Shown: positions 26,231-35,307 of the stretch, in pieces
How positions within the stretch are numbered: position 1 is the stretch's first letter
How the letters are laid out: every line of letters begins with the position of its first letter
Source of the DNA: Rhodobacter sp.
GTDB taxonomy: Bacteria > Pseudomonadota > Alphaproteobacteria > Rhodobacterales > Rhodobacteraceae
Assembly: GCA_016704435.1 (NCBI GenBank)
Contig: JADJAB010000001.1
Coordinates: 1 to 64,000 of the forward strand
Length of the DNA: 64,000 nucleotides
Direction of reading: 5' to 3'
Translations under genes and position numbers: made by a program
Notes under the pieces: model-generated
Databases searched by the model: none
What the model saw: only the letters and a program-made list of their open reading frames with translations
What the model was told of the DNA's origin: nothing

Positions 26231-27627
26231 CACTCCGCGGCCATGTGGTCGGGATCACGCGCCAGACGATCCTGTTCCAGCGGGCCGGGCATCACGATCT
26301 CGCGGCGCGGGACCATGACGGCGTAGATGAACAGGATGGCGCCCAGAACCACGGCCACGCCAGACCCGAAGCGCATGGCGTAGAACAGCCAGAGCTGGTC
26401 CTGCACGTCCATGAAATAGTCGCCGTTGACGCGCTGTAGGTGGGTCTGGATGGTGCCCGCAAAGGTCAGCGTGAAGGTCATGAACACCACGCCCGCCGAC
26501 ATCAGCCAGAACGAGGCCATGTTCAGCACCTGGTTGAACGGGTCACGTCCGCACAGATGGGGCATGGCATAAGTGATGATCGCAAGGTTGAGGCAGACAT
26601 AGGCGCCGTAGAAGGCCAGGTGGCCATGCGCGGCGGTGATCTGCGTGCCGTGGGTGTAGTAGTTCACCCCGTGCAGCGTGTGCAGGAAGCCCCAGACACC
26701 GGCGCCGAAGAAGGCCAGCGTGGCGCAGCCAAGCGACCACAAGAGGGCGGCCTTGTTGGGGTGGTCGCGGCGGCCCTTCCAGACCATCACGAAGGCGAAG
26801 GACATCATCGCGAAGAAGGGCGCAATCTCCAGCGAAGAGAAGATGTTGCCGATCCACTGCCAGTAGCCCGGCGTGCCGATCCAGTAGTAGTGGTGGCCGG
26901 TGCCCAGGATGCCCGAGAACAGCGCCAGCGCGGCGATGACATAGAGCCACTTTTCGACGACCTCGCGGTCGACCCCGGTCAGCTTGAGCATCAGGAAGGC
27001 CAGGATCGAGGCCATCACCAGTTCCCAGGTGCCTTCGACCCAGAGATGGACGACATACCACCAGTACATCTTGTCCAGCGCCAGGTTCTCGGGGTTGACG
27101 AAGGCGAACAGGAACAGCAGCGACAGGGCCCAGAGGCCCAGCAGCAGGATGTTGGTGATCGCGGTCTTCTTGCCGGCCAGCACCGTCATCGAGATGTTGT
27201 AGAGGAAGATCAGCGCGGCAACGACGATGCCGACCTTGACCCAGCGGGGCTGCTCAAGGAACTCGCGCCCTTCGTTGCCGAACAGGAAGCTGCCGTCGAA
27301 CAGGTTGAAGAGATAGGTGACCACGACCCCCGCGGTGCCGAGGACGAAGATGCCCAGTTGCAGCCAGGCCAGCATGGGAGAGTGGATCTCGCGCTCGGCT
27401 TCCTCGGGGACCAGGTAGTAGGCGGCACCGAAGAAGCCCAGGAGCAGCCAGACGATCAGGCTGTTGGTGTGCAGCATGCGGCCAACGTTGAAGGGCATGA
27501 TCTCGGCAAGGAAGTTCGGATCGACATAGACCCAGCCGAGGATCAGGCCGAGAGAGACCTGCACGGCGAACAGCGCCATGGCCACGACAAAGTAGGCCAG
27601 CGCGATTTTCTGCGTTTTGTATTTCAT
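26230..27627 (-). CDS. norB: Nitric oxide reductase large subunit NorB
   Basis: Catalytic membrane subunit reducing 2 NO to N2O. 465 residues, 12 predicted helices. Heme and FeB ligand regions are present: MLHTNSLIVWLLLGFFGAAY, VHLWVEGTWELVMAS (His plus the Glu typical of NorB), GTGHHYYWIG (paired His), and GAYVCLNLAIITYAMPHL. It lacks the N-terminal quinol-oxidase extension of qNor, so it is the cytochrome-c-dependent cNor type, consistent with norC next door. Twelve bases separate it from norC. Confidence 0.97.
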   Translation of the reverse strand: MKYKTQKIALAYFVVAMALFAVQVSLGLILGWVYVDPNFLAEIMPFNVGRMLHTNSLIVWLLLGFFGAAYYLVPEEAEREIHSPMLAWLQLGIFVLGTAGVVVTYLFNLFDGSFLFGNEGREFLEQPRWVKVGIVVAALIFLYNISMTVLAGKKTAITNILLLGLWALSLLFLFAFVNPENLALDKMYWWYVVHLWVEGTWELVMASILAFLMLKLTGVDREVVEKWLYVIAALALFSGILGTGHHYYWIGTPGYWQWIGNIFSSLEIAPFFAMMSFAFVMVWKGRRDHPNKAALLWSLGCATLAFFGAGVWGFLHTLHGVNYYTHGTQITAAHGHLAFYGAYVCLNLAIITYAMPHLCGRDPFNQVLNMASFWLMSAGVVFMTFTLTFAGTIQTHLQRVNGDYFMDVQDQLWLFYAMRFGSGVAVVLGAILFIYAVMVPRREIVMPGPLEQDRLARDPDHMAAE

Positions 27628-27639
27628 GGCTTGGTCTCC

Positions 27640-28095
27640 TCAGCCCGCATCATTCGGCGGCCAGTCCTGCGCGCGGATTGTGTTGGTCCACAGCAGGAAG
27701 TCGGCGATCTGGCGGTATTCCTCGTCGGTCAGGCCGAAGTTCGGCATCTGGCGGCGGCCTTCGATGCCGGTGGGCATCGCGTCCATCCAGCCTTTCAGCG
27801 CGGTGAAGGAACCTTCGTGGTCGCCGGGCTCAATCCCCCAACGGGTCATGACATTGGCAAGCTCGGGCGCGAAATAGGCGCCCTCACCCAAGAGCGTATG
27901 GCAGTTGATGCACGAGTGCTTTTCCCACAGCCTTTTCCCTTCGGCAACGCTTTCGGTCAGCGTGGCGACGTCGGTCGAGGTGGTGGTGATGTAGCGGTGC
28001 GAATGGGCCGTGAGACCCACGAAGATGATGATGAAGAACAGGGATCCGCCGTAAAAGATGTTGCGGGCCATGCTCTTGGTCATGACTTCGCGCAT
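27640..28095 (-). CDS. norC: Nitric oxide reductase cytochrome c subunit NorC
   Basis: Membrane-anchored c-type cytochrome passing electrons to NorB. 151 residues: N-terminal anchor (NIFYGGSLFFIIIFVGLTAH), heme motif CINCH (about residues 63-67) and a later Met ligand region. ATG 28095 has AAGGA upstream; ATG 28083 is an alternative start. First gene of norCBQDEF, with an NNR-type box about 71 bp upstream of the start. Confidence 0.96.
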   Translation of the reverse strand: MREVMTKSMARNIFYGGSLFFIIIFVGLTAHSHRYITTTSTDVATLTESVAEGKRLWEKHSCINCHTLLGEGAYFAPELANVMTRWGIEPGDHEGSFTALKGWMDAMPTGIEGRRQMPNFGLTDEEYRQIADFLLWTNTIRAQDWPPNDAG

Positions 28096-28159
28096 GGCGG
28101 AATCCTTCCCGTAGCCGTTTCAGATAGCGCCTGTGTGATGCGTGGTGCGGCGGCTGGCC

Positions 28160-28173
28160 TTAACATAAGTCAA
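28160..28173 (-). promoter_or_regulatory. FNR/NNR-type box upstream of norC
   Basis: Minus-strand TTGACTTATGTTAA (plus TTAACATAAGTCAA), matching TTGAC-N4-GTCAA at 9 of 10 fixed positions. Its centre is 71.5 bp from the norC start, which allows a class II position (-41.5) and a leader of about 30 nt. Confidence 0.75.
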
Positions 28174-28207
28174 CTCTGAGGTGCGACATTCCGGCCCTTC
28201 CGGGAGG

Positions 28208-29074
28208 TCAGGCCAGGGCTTCGAGTCTGGCACCGGGAAAGGCGGCCAGCGCCGCGTCGATCGCTGGGCGCGGCATCAGGCAAAAGGCCGTCGACAGCGC
28301 ATCCGCCAGTGCAGCGGAGGGCGCGCTGACAGAGGCGGTCTGCCACAGCGGCGGCTGGCCTGTCGGGCCAAGGATATGCGGTTGGCCTGCTATCAGGGTG
28401 CCCTGCGGCGACGAGGTTGCCAGCGCACGGTTGGTCAGGCGCGGGCTGGCCAGGGGCATGCCGTTGGCATCGGTGATCTGCGCCTGCCAGTCCGCACCAT
28501 CGGGGCGGTGGCCCATGGATCGGGTCTCTCCCATGTCGACAAGGGCGTTGGCAAAGCCATTGGCCCGAAGAAGGGCAGCGATCCGGTCGGCGGCCCAGCC
28601 TTGCGCGATGCCGTTCAGGGTAAGCTGCTGGCCGGGGGCAAGTCGGATTTCCTGTGGCGCGACGCGGACGCGGTGCCAGCCGATCAGGGCGGCGGCGGCG
28701 GTGGTGTCCTGGCCGGTCGCAAGCGCCCGCCAGAGCGGTTGGACCGTGGGGTCGAAGGCGCCGCCGGTGGCGGCGTGAACCTGCCCCGCAAGGCCAAGAA
28801 GGCCCGCAAGGTCATCGCCCGGCCAAGCCAGCCGCCCATCGCGGTTCAACCGGGTCAGGGCCGAATCGCGGTAAAGCGAGGCAAGGGTTTCAATGCGGGT
28901 GATCTCGGCCTCGACCCGATGGAACAGTCGGCGCGCGCTGGCTTCGGTCGCGCCGACAAGGCGCAGCGTCAGTGTGGTGCCAAGGCCGGTTCCCTGCCAT
29001 TCGCTAAGGGTTTCGCGGCGGCCGGGCAGGGCCAGCGCGGCGGCGGTAAGGCAAAGGAAACGGCGGCGGTTCAT
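28208..29074 (-). CDS. nirX: NirX, ApbE/NosX-type FAD:protein FMN transferase
   Basis: Periplasmic flavin transferase expected to attach FMN covalently to NirI. Start ATG 29074 (MNRRRFLCLTAAALALPGRR, a Tat-type RR-containing signal) overlaps nirI's stop (ATGA). 288 residues with ApbE motifs: GTGLGTTLTLRLVG, ETLASLYRDSALTRLN, TGGAFDPTVQPLW, NGIAQGWAADRIA and the C-terminal ALADALSTAFCLM. Pairing with a NosR/NirI-type gene identifies it as NirX rather than a general ApbE. Confidence 0.88.
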   Translation of the reverse strand: MNRRRFLCLTAAALALPGRRETLSEWQGTGLGTTLTLRLVGATEASARRLFHRVEAEITRIETLASLYRDSALTRLNRDGRLAWPGDDLAGLLGLAGQVHAATGGAFDPTVQPLWRALATGQDTTAAAALIGWHRVRVAPQEIRLAPGQQLTLNGIAQGWAADRIAALLRANGFANALVDMGETRSMGHRPDGADWQAQITDANGMPLASPRLTNRALATSSPQGTLIAGQPHILGPTGQPPLWQTASVSAPSAALADALSTAFCLMPRPAIDAALAAFPGARLEALA

Positions 29075-31113
29075 GGCGTGGCCTCGGCGCGGGCGCGGCG
29101 TTTCAGGACGGGGCATTGCACGGCGTCGTTCATGATGATCTGGCAGCGCAGGCACAGGACGCATTCGTTGGCGTTGATGCGGCCGATCGCGTCGATGGCG
29201 CCGACGGTGCATTTCGTCTCGCACATCCGGCATTCGCGGCCGCATTGCGGGCGGCGTTTCAGCCAGTCGAAGATCTTCAGTTTGGCCGGGATCGCCAGCC
29301 CTGCGCCCAACGGGCAAAGATAGCGGCAGAAGAACCGCTCGATGAAAAGGCCCGCGGTGAGGAGGGCGAGGACGAAAAGGACGAAGGGCCAGGCACGCAT
29401 GAAGCGCAAGGAGATGGCGGTCTTGAAAGGCTCCACCTCGGCCATCACAAGCGCGTCGTGCATGGAGTAGAACGACAGCGCCATGATGCCCATGAAGAGG
29501 CTGTATTTGATCACCCACAGCCGTTCATGCAGCGCCTGCGGCACGGCGATCTGTTTCACGCCAAGCGCTTGCGCAGCGGCGTTGGTCAGTTCCTGAAGCG
29601 CGCCGAACGGGCAGAGCCAGCCGCAATAGACCCCGCGGCCCCAGAACAGCATTCCCAGTGCGGTAAAGCCCCAGAGGATGAAGATGATGGGTTCGATCAG
29701 GAAGGTTTCCCAGCGAAAGCCGGTCAGCAGTGAATGCAGGAAGGCCACCACCTGCACGACCGACAATTGCCCGTTCAGCCCCATGCCCAGGACAAGGAAG
29801 GTAGAGGCCAGGAAGGTCAGCCGCCCGATGCGCCACAGCCGCGGGCGACGGGTGATCCATTCCTGCGCGAAAAGGATGAGGGTAAGCACCGTCAGCATCA
29901 GCGCGACCACGGCGATCTGCGGTTGCTTGGTCTTCCAGGCCGAGATCCACAGCGGCTCCGGCTCGGGCGGGGGGGGCAGGATGAAGGCGGCGGGCAACTG
30001 ATAGGGCAATGCGATGGTCATCACGACTTCGCCCGTTTCGGTCGGGCGGAGGGCGGTGATTTCGACCGTGAACGGCTTGGTCGCGTCGATTTCGGACGGC
30101 AAGGCGAAAAGCGAGATTTCCTTCATCTGCGGCGCGTCGTGCAGGGCCAGCTTCTTCTGCATCTGATAGCTGTCTTCGCCTGGCTGCCAGCGCGTCTCGC
30201 CCTGCACCACGGTCACCCGGTCGAAGGTGCCGGTCTTCTTCCAGTCGGTGCCGCGGTGCGACTGAAGGCCCGATGACATCACGACCAGCGCCGATCCTCC
30301 GGCGCCCAGATTGCCGATGGCATTGGTGAAATCCTGCTGGCCCAGCAGGTTCTGGCCAATGCCGGGCGGATCGATCACCCCGGCCCAGAGGTGCAGGAAA
30401 TCTCCATCGCCGGGCTGGACCGGCACCTTGGCACCCGCCAGCGCCGTCGCGGCCTCGGTCATCGTCACGCGGGCCTCTGCAAGCGCGCCGGTGGCAAGAA
30501 GATCGTCCCAGTTGGCGGGGGCGAAGGTCAGCCGGTCGATGCCGCCGCCGCCGGCCAGCAGGCCGCGGCCGATGGCAAGGGTGCGGGCGCTGCGCAGGAT
30601 GCCGTCGCGGATGACGCCGGTCGACACCGTTGCGCGGCTGATCACGTCGGGCAGGTTCTGCGGCGCTGCGGCAGGGCCGGTGGCGGCAAGGTCGTAACCT
30701 GCAAACCCCGCGACATAGGCGGCGATGTCGGCATCCGAAATGCCAAGCGTCAGCACCGGTTCGTTGTGCTGCACCAAAAGCGCGCCTGCGATGCGGGCAT
30801 CGGGCGTGATGGCCACCAGCACATCCAGCGGGCGGCCGGAATAGCCGACCGACCCCGCGATTTCCCAGGTGGAGCCGATATGGCCCACGGTGCTGCCACC
30901 AGAGACCACAGTCCACCCCGGCACGCCCGCCTCTTCGCGGCGCAATTGCACCGGACCTTGCAGCGACAGCAGCGTGGCGGCCTCGGCCGCCGTAGGCGGG
31001 CGCGGGTCGGGCGCGTCGGCGATCAGCGGCCCGCCCGCCAGGGCAGGCAACGCCATGAGGCACAGCGCCAGAAGGATTTGCAAAAGCCGGCCCATGACGC
31101 GGACCCTGCGCAT
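29071..31113 (-). CDS. nirI: NirI, NosR-type membrane flavo-iron-sulfur protein
   Basis: Membrane protein needed for nirS expression or activity in Paracoccus; homologue of NosR. About 680 residues: signal peptide (LLQILLALCLMALPALAGG), a periplasmic FMN-binding domain (SRATVSTGVIRDGI holds the S/T-G-V/A-T-like flavinylation site), and membrane helices with CGWLCPFGALQE and CRYLCPLGAG. The C-terminal cytoplasmic ferredoxin-like cysteine clusters follow (CGRECRMCETKCTVGAID; CVLCLRCQIIMND). Start could be ATG 31113 or ATG 31095 (AGGG upstream). Divergent from nirS. Confidence 0.92.
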   Translation of the reverse strand: MRRVRVMGRLLQILLALCLMALPALAGGPLIADAPDPRPPTAAEAATLLSLQGPVQLRREEAGVPGWTVVSGGSTVGHIGSTWEIAGSVGYSGRPLDVLVAITPDARIAGALLVQHNEPVLTLGISDADIAAYVAGFAGYDLAATGPAAAPQNLPDVISRATVSTGVIRDGILRSARTLAIGRGLLAGGGGIDRLTFAPANWDDLLATGALAEARVTMTEAATALAGAKVPVQPGDGDFLHLWAGVIDPPGIGQNLLGQQDFTNAIGNLGAGGSALVVMSSGLQSHRGTDWKKTGTFDRVTVVQGETRWQPGEDSYQMQKKLALHDAPQMKEISLFALPSEIDATKPFTVEITALRPTETGEVVMTIALPYQLPAAFILPPPPEPEPLWISAWKTKQPQIAVVALMLTVLTLILFAQEWITRRPRLWRIGRLTFLASTFLVLGMGLNGQLSVVQVVAFLHSLLTGFRWETFLIEPIIFILWGFTALGMLFWGRGVYCGWLCPFGALQELTNAAAQALGVKQIAVPQALHERLWVIKYSLFMGIMALSFYSMHDALVMAEVEPFKTAISLRFMRAWPFVLFVLALLTAGLFIERFFCRYLCPLGAGLAIPAKLKIFDWLKRRPQCGRECRMCETKCTVGAIDAIGRINANECVLCLRCQIIMNDAVQCPVLKRRARAEATP

Positions 31114-31130
31114 TCTGTCGCAGGCCGGCG

Positions 31131-31144
31131 TTGACCTAAGTCAA
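31131..31144. promoter_or_regulatory. FNR/NNR box between nirI and nirS
   Basis: TTGACCTAAGTCAA, a perfect TTGAC-N4-GTCAA palindrome. Its centre is 70.5 bp from the nirS start, almost the same geometry as the norC box, so it should drive nirS. It lies only 18-36 bp from the two possible nirI starts, so whether it also drives nirI is unclear. Confidence 0.85.
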
Positions 31145-31207
31145 GGTCCGCAGTTGACCGTTTGTCGCATGATGCACGAAGCCTCACCAGCTGAACGGAG
31201 AAATTCA

Positions 31208-32970
31208 ATGACCCCCCGAGCCAAACCCGCCAGGGCTGTCCTGCTAGGCAGCGCTGCACTTTTCCTGTCTTTGCTGTCCGCACCCGTGCTGGCGGAAGAG
31301 AAACCCAAGGACCACGCCGACGGCCCCGCCGCCGCCTATGAGCCGTCGATGACGACGCTGGCCGAAATCCAGGTCGAGATTCCCGGTCTGGGACCCGATG
31401 ATCCGGTAATGACGCAGGAAGAATTCCAGCGTGGCACCGAGATCTATTTCCAGCGCTGCGCCGGCTGCCACGGCGTGCTTCGCAAGGGCGCCACGGGCAA
31501 GCCGCTGACCCCCGACGTGACGCGGGAAAACGGCTTTGACTATATCAAGAGCTTCATCACCTATGGCTCTCCTGCGGGCATGCCCAACTGGGGCACTTCG
31601 GGTGATATGACCGAAGAAGACGTGGACCTGATGGCCCGTTACGTCCTCTTGGAACCGCCGCAGCCGCCCGAGTGGGGGATGCCGGAAATGATGGCCAGCT
31701 GGAAGGTGCTGATCAGCCCGAGGACCGGCCGACCGAGAAGATGAACGATATCGACATCGACAACCTGATGTCGGTGACGCTGCGTGACGCCGGCCAGATC
31801 GCCCTGATCGACGGCGGCACCTACGAGATCCGCTCCATCATCAACACCGGCTATGCGGTTCATATCAGCCGCATTTCGGCCTCGGGGCGCTATCTGTTCG
31901 TCATCGGCCGCGATGGTCTGGTGAACATGATCGACCTGTGGATGGAAGAGCCGGCCACGGTCGCCTCGATCAAGATCGGGATTGAGGCGCGCTCGATCGA
32001 GACCTCGAAGTTCGAGGGCTGGGAAGACAAGCTGGCGATTGCCGGCGCCTACTGGCCGCCGCAGTTCGTGATCATGGACGGCGAAACGCTGGAGCCGAAG
32101 AAGATCGTGTCGACTCGTGGCATGATCTACGACGAGCAGACCTACCACCCGGAACCCCGCGTGGCGTCGATCCTGGCATCGCACTACAAGCCCGAGTTCA
32201 TCGTGAACGTGAAAGAGACGGGGAAGATCCTCTTCGTCGACTACACCGACCTGAAGAACCTGAAGATCACCGAGATCGAAGCCGAACGGTTCCTGCATGA
32301 CGGCGGTTTCGATGCGTCCAAGCGCTACTTCCTGGTGGCAGCCAACGCCCGCAACAAGATCGCGGTCGTCGACACCAAGGAAGACACGCTGACCGCGCTG
32401 ATCGAAACCGGTGGCGCTACCCCGCACCCGGGGCGTGGCGCGAACTTCACCCACCCGGTCTATGGGCCGGTCTGGGCGACCTCGCACCTGGGCGACGAAT
32501 CGATCGCGCTGATCGGCACTGACCCCGAAGGCCACCCCGATCAGGCCTGGAAGGTTGTCGACAGCTTCTACGGTCTGGGCGGCGGGTCCTTGTTCATCAA
32601 GACCCACCCGAACTCGACGCACCTCTACGTCGACGCGCCGTTGAACCCCGATGCGGAAACCTCGGCCTCGGTCGCGGTGTTCGACATCACGGCGATGGGC
32701 GGCGACCCGGAAGTTGACCCGGAATACACCACCCTGCCGATTGGCGAGTGGGCCGGGATTGCCGACGGCCAGCCGCGCGTGGTGCAGCCCGAGTTCAACA
32801 AGGAAGGCACCGAGGTCTGGTTCTCGGTCTGGAACGCCAAGGACAAGGAAAGCGCGATTGTCGTCGTCGATGACAAGACGCTGGAACTGAAGACGGTGAT
32901 CAAGGACCCGCGCCTGATCACGCCCACCGGCAAGTTCAACGTCCTGAACACCCGCGACGACGTCTACTGA
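31208..32970 (+). CDS. nirS: Cytochrome cd1 nitrite reductase NirS, frameshifted at ~31720
   Basis: Periplasmic nitrite reductase (nitrite to NO). Signal peptide to about residue 29 (LSLLSAPVLA), cytochrome c domain with CAGCH at residues 84-88, then the eight-bladed d1 propeller (YAVHISRISASGRYLFVIGR, GRGANFTHPVYGPVWATSHL, GGGSLFIKTHPNS, PTGKFNVLNT). The first frame runs to LISPRTGRPRR and stops at 31744. The second starts with EDRPTEKMNDIDIDNLMSVT and runs to 32970. One missing G near 31719-31722 (CCCG-AGG for CCCGGAGG) restores a continuous protein of about 587 residues. Both halves are otherwise well conserved. Confidence 0.93.
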
Positions 32971-32984
32971 CGCCTGCGTGGACG

Positions 32985-33010
32985 GCGGGGGGCCTGTCTG
33001 GGCCCCCCGC
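32985..33010 (+). terminator. Terminator-like hairpin between nirS and nirE
   Basis: Stem GCGGGGGGCC / GGCCCCCCGC with 6-base loop TGTCTG, followed by TTCCTTTCC. It is strong and well placed 15 bp after nirS. Since nirE and the heme d1 genes follow in the same direction with no other box seen, it probably gives partial termination, so that nirS is made in excess. Confidence 0.75.
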
Positions 33011-33044
33011 TTCCTTTCCGAAAAGCCAGCCGACCGGGTGAGCC

Positions 33045-33860
33045 ATGAAAGACCTCTCTGACCACCGTCCCGCCTCGCGGGAAACGGGCCATGTGCACCT
33101 GATCGGGGCCGGGCCGGGCGATCCTGAACTTCTGACGCTGAAGGCGCTGAAGGCAATCGAAGGCGCGGATGTCGTGGTGCATGACCGTCTGGTGTCGCCC
33201 GAGATCATGGCGCTGGTGCCCGCGGGCGCGCGCCGGATCGACGTGGGCAAGCTGCCGAAATTCCACAAGGTCCCGCAAGAGGGAATCAATGCGCTGCTGG
33301 TCGATCTGGCCCGCGCCGGTCACCGCGTCGCCCGCCTGAAGGGCGGCGATCCGATGATCTTCGGCCGCGGCAGCGAAGAGGCCGAGGCCTGCCGTGTGGC
33401 AGGCGTGCCGGTTTCCTACATTCCCGGCATCACCTCGGCCCAGGGGGCGGCGGCCAGCACGGGCGTGCCACTGACCCATCGCGGCCTGGCCACCGGCGTG
33501 CGCTATGTCACCGGCCACCGGGCCCGCGACGCTGCGCTGGACCTGGACTGGGCCTCGCTGGCCTGCCAGGAAACCACGCTGGTCGTCTACATGGGTGTCT
33601 CTAACATTGCCGAAATTGCCTTGCAGCTGATGCGGCACGGGATGCCGCCGGCGCTGCCGGTGCTGGCGGTTGCCTCGGCCACCACCCCGCGCGAGACGCG
33701 GTTGGCATCGACCCTTGGCCAGATCGGCACCGATGTGGCGCGCGCCGAGCCAGAGGCACCGGTACTGTTCATCATCGGCCATGTCGCGGGCATGTATGAC
33801 GCGATTTCCGCCGCCGATTCCGCCCTGTGCGAGGGGCCGGGGATGGCGGCCTATGCGTAA
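33045..33860 (+). CDS. nirE: NirE, uroporphyrinogen-III C-methyltransferase
   Basis: SAM-dependent methylation of uroporphyrinogen III to precorrin-2, the first step toward heme d1. 271 residues: SUMT signature GHVHLIGAGPGDPELLTLKA, VVVHDRLVS, RLKGGDPMIFGRGSEEAEAC and ITSAQGAAASTGVPLTHRG. No siroheme-synthase dehydrogenase domain, so this is the NirE/CobA type rather than CysG. First gene after the nirS terminator; its end overlaps nirC by 8 bp. Confidence 0.93.
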   Translation: MKDLSDHRPASRETGHVHLIGAGPGDPELLTLKALKAIEGADVVVHDRLVSPEIMALVPAGARRIDVGKLPKFHKVPQEGINALLVDLARAGHRVARLKGGDPMIFGRGSEEAEACRVAGVPVSYIPGITSAQGAAASTGVPLTHRGLATGVRYVTGHRARDAALDLDWASLACQETTLVVYMGVSNIAEIALQLMRHGMPPALPVLAVASATTPRETRLASTLGQIGTDVARAEPEAPVLFIIGHVAGMYDAISAADSALCEGPGMAAYA

Positions 33861-34149
33861 GGCCCTGGCCCTGCTGCTGGTCGCCTTTCCGGCGGCGGCA
33901 GAAGTGCCGCCCGACCGCGCCGCCGAGCTTGAACATCTGGTCCTGCAGGACTGCGGCTCGTGCCACGGGCTGACCCGCAAGGGCGGCCTTGGCAGCGCGC
34001 TGACCCCCGATGCCCTGGCGCATGCCGATGCCGAAGGGCTGGCGCTGATCATCCTTGACGGGGTGCCGGGCACCGCGATGCCGCCCTGGCGTCCGCTGAT
34101 CACCGAGGAAGAGGCGATCTGGATCGCCGATTACCTGAAGAAGGACTGA
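33853..34149 (+). CDS. nirC: NirC, small periplasmic cytochrome c
   Basis: 98 residues from ATG 33853. Signal peptide KALALLLVAFPAAA, one heme motif CGSCH (about residues 36-40), and C-terminal PLITEEEAIWIADYLKKD with AMPPW as the Met ligand region. In cd1 systems NirC acts as an electron carrier or in heme d1 maturation. Starts inside nirE's end. Confidence 0.9.
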   Translation: MRKALALLLVAFPAAAEVPPDRAAELEHLVLQDCGSCHGLTRKGGLGSALTPDALAHADAEGLALIILDGVPGTAMPPWRPLITEEEAIWIADYLKKD

Positions 34150-34155
34150 AAGACC

Positions 34156-35304
34156 ATGAAACGCGCCGCCCTTATCCTGGCCGTTCTGGCCTCGCCGCTC
34201 TGGGCGGGAACCGACGACCTGACCGCGACTGGTGATCTGGGACTGGTGATCGAACGCGCCACCGGCAGCCTGTTGGTGATCGACCGTTCGGATCGCGCCG
34301 CCATTGGCCGGGTGGAAGGCCTGGGCGACCTTTCCCACGCCAGCCTGACCTATTCGCCCGACGAACGCTTTGCCTATGTCTTCGGCCGCGACGGCGGCCT
34401 TTCCAAGGTCGACATGCTGACCCAAACGGTCGTCGCGCGCACCGTGCAGGCGGGCAATTCCATCGGCGGGGCGATCAGCGATGACGGCAAACTGGTCGCT
34501 GTGTCGAACTATGACCCCGGCGGGGTGAAGGTGTTCGATGCCGAGACGCTGGCGCTGGTCGCCGACATCCCGGCCGCCGGCAAGACCATCGGCCTGGTCG
34601 ACGTTCCCGGCCGCCGTTTCGCCTGGACGGTCTGGGATACCGGCGAGGTGTTCCTGGGCGATTTCAGCGGTGCCGAGCCGCTGATCGCCATGATCGGCAA
34701 TGCCGGGGTGAACCCGTTCGACGCCGTGCTGACCGATGATGCCCATACCTATCTGGTCGGGTTGTTCGGTGAAAAGGGCGTCACTGCCTTCGACCTTTGG
34801 GACGATGCGCCCAAGCCCGAAAAATTCCTGACCGACTACGGCCGCGAAGGCGAGGACATGCCGGTCTACAAGATGCCGCACCTGCAGGGCTGGGCCTTTA
34901 CCGAAGGGCAATATGCGCTGCCCGCCGTTGGCCGGCACCAACTCCTGTGGGTCGATCGCGCCACGCAGGAACAGGTTGCAACGACCGAAATGCATGGCCA
35001 GCCGGTTTTCGTCATCGCGCAACCCGCCAGTCCCTTCGTCTGGGTCAACTTCGCCACGCCCTTGAACGACGTGGTGCAGGTGGTCGACAGCCGCAGCCAC
35101 GAGGTGGTGGCCACGCTGACCCCCGGCAAGGCCATCCTGCACATGGAGTTCGCGCCGCGCGGGGCCGAGGTCTGGATCAGCTCTCGCGATGACAACAAGA
35201 TCCTGATCTACGATACCCGCACCCGCGAGAAAGTGGCCGAGATCGCCGCCGACAGCCCCAGCGGCATCTTCTTCACCGCCCGCGCACATCGGACGGGGCT
35301 ATAG
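34156..35304 (+). CDS. nirF: NirF, heme d1 biosynthesis protein
   Basis: 382 residues, periplasmic: signal peptide MKRAALILAVLASPLWA, no lipobox Cys. The propeller-like repeats resemble the NirS d1 domain (SLTYSPDERFAYVFGRDGGL, PVYKMPHLQGWAFTEGQ, ILHMEFAPRGAEVWISSRDD). NirF is needed for a late step of heme d1 synthesis (dehydrogenation or related conversion of the d1 precursor). Between nirC and nirDL, six bases after nirC. Confidence 0.93.
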   Translation: MKRAALILAVLASPLWAGTDDLTATGDLGLVIERATGSLLVIDRSDRAAIGRVEGLGDLSHASLTYSPDERFAYVFGRDGGLSKVDMLTQTVVARTVQAGNSIGGAISDDGKLVAVSNYDPGGVKVFDAETLALVADIPAAGKTIGLVDVPGRRFAWTVWDTGEVFLGDFSGAEPLIAMIGNAGVNPFDAVLTDDAHTYLVGLFGEKGVTAFDLWDDAPKPEKFLTDYGREGEDMPVYKMPHLQGWAFTEGQYALPAVGRHQLLWVDRATQEQVATTEMHGQPVFVIAQPASPFVWVNFATPLNDVVQVVDSRSHEVVATLTPGKAILHMEFAPRGAEVWISSRDDNKILIYDTRTREKVAEIAADSPSGIFFTARAHRTGL

Positions 35305-35307
35305 GCG

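Noticed and set aside
25416..26258. norQ starting at 26258
   Set aside because: Requires 29 bp overlap with norB and an N-terminus unlike NorQ; see the frameshift alternative.
26440..28179. Plus-strand open frame of about 580 codons
   Set aside because: Antisense to norB and norC, which are unmistakable; translation rich in Gln/Glu/Gly repeats.
31208..32970. Two separate genes, a small cytochrome c and a d1-only protein
   Set aside because: The second part lacks an SD and signal peptide, and the break falls in the middle of a conserved linker; a one-base nirS frameshift explains it better.
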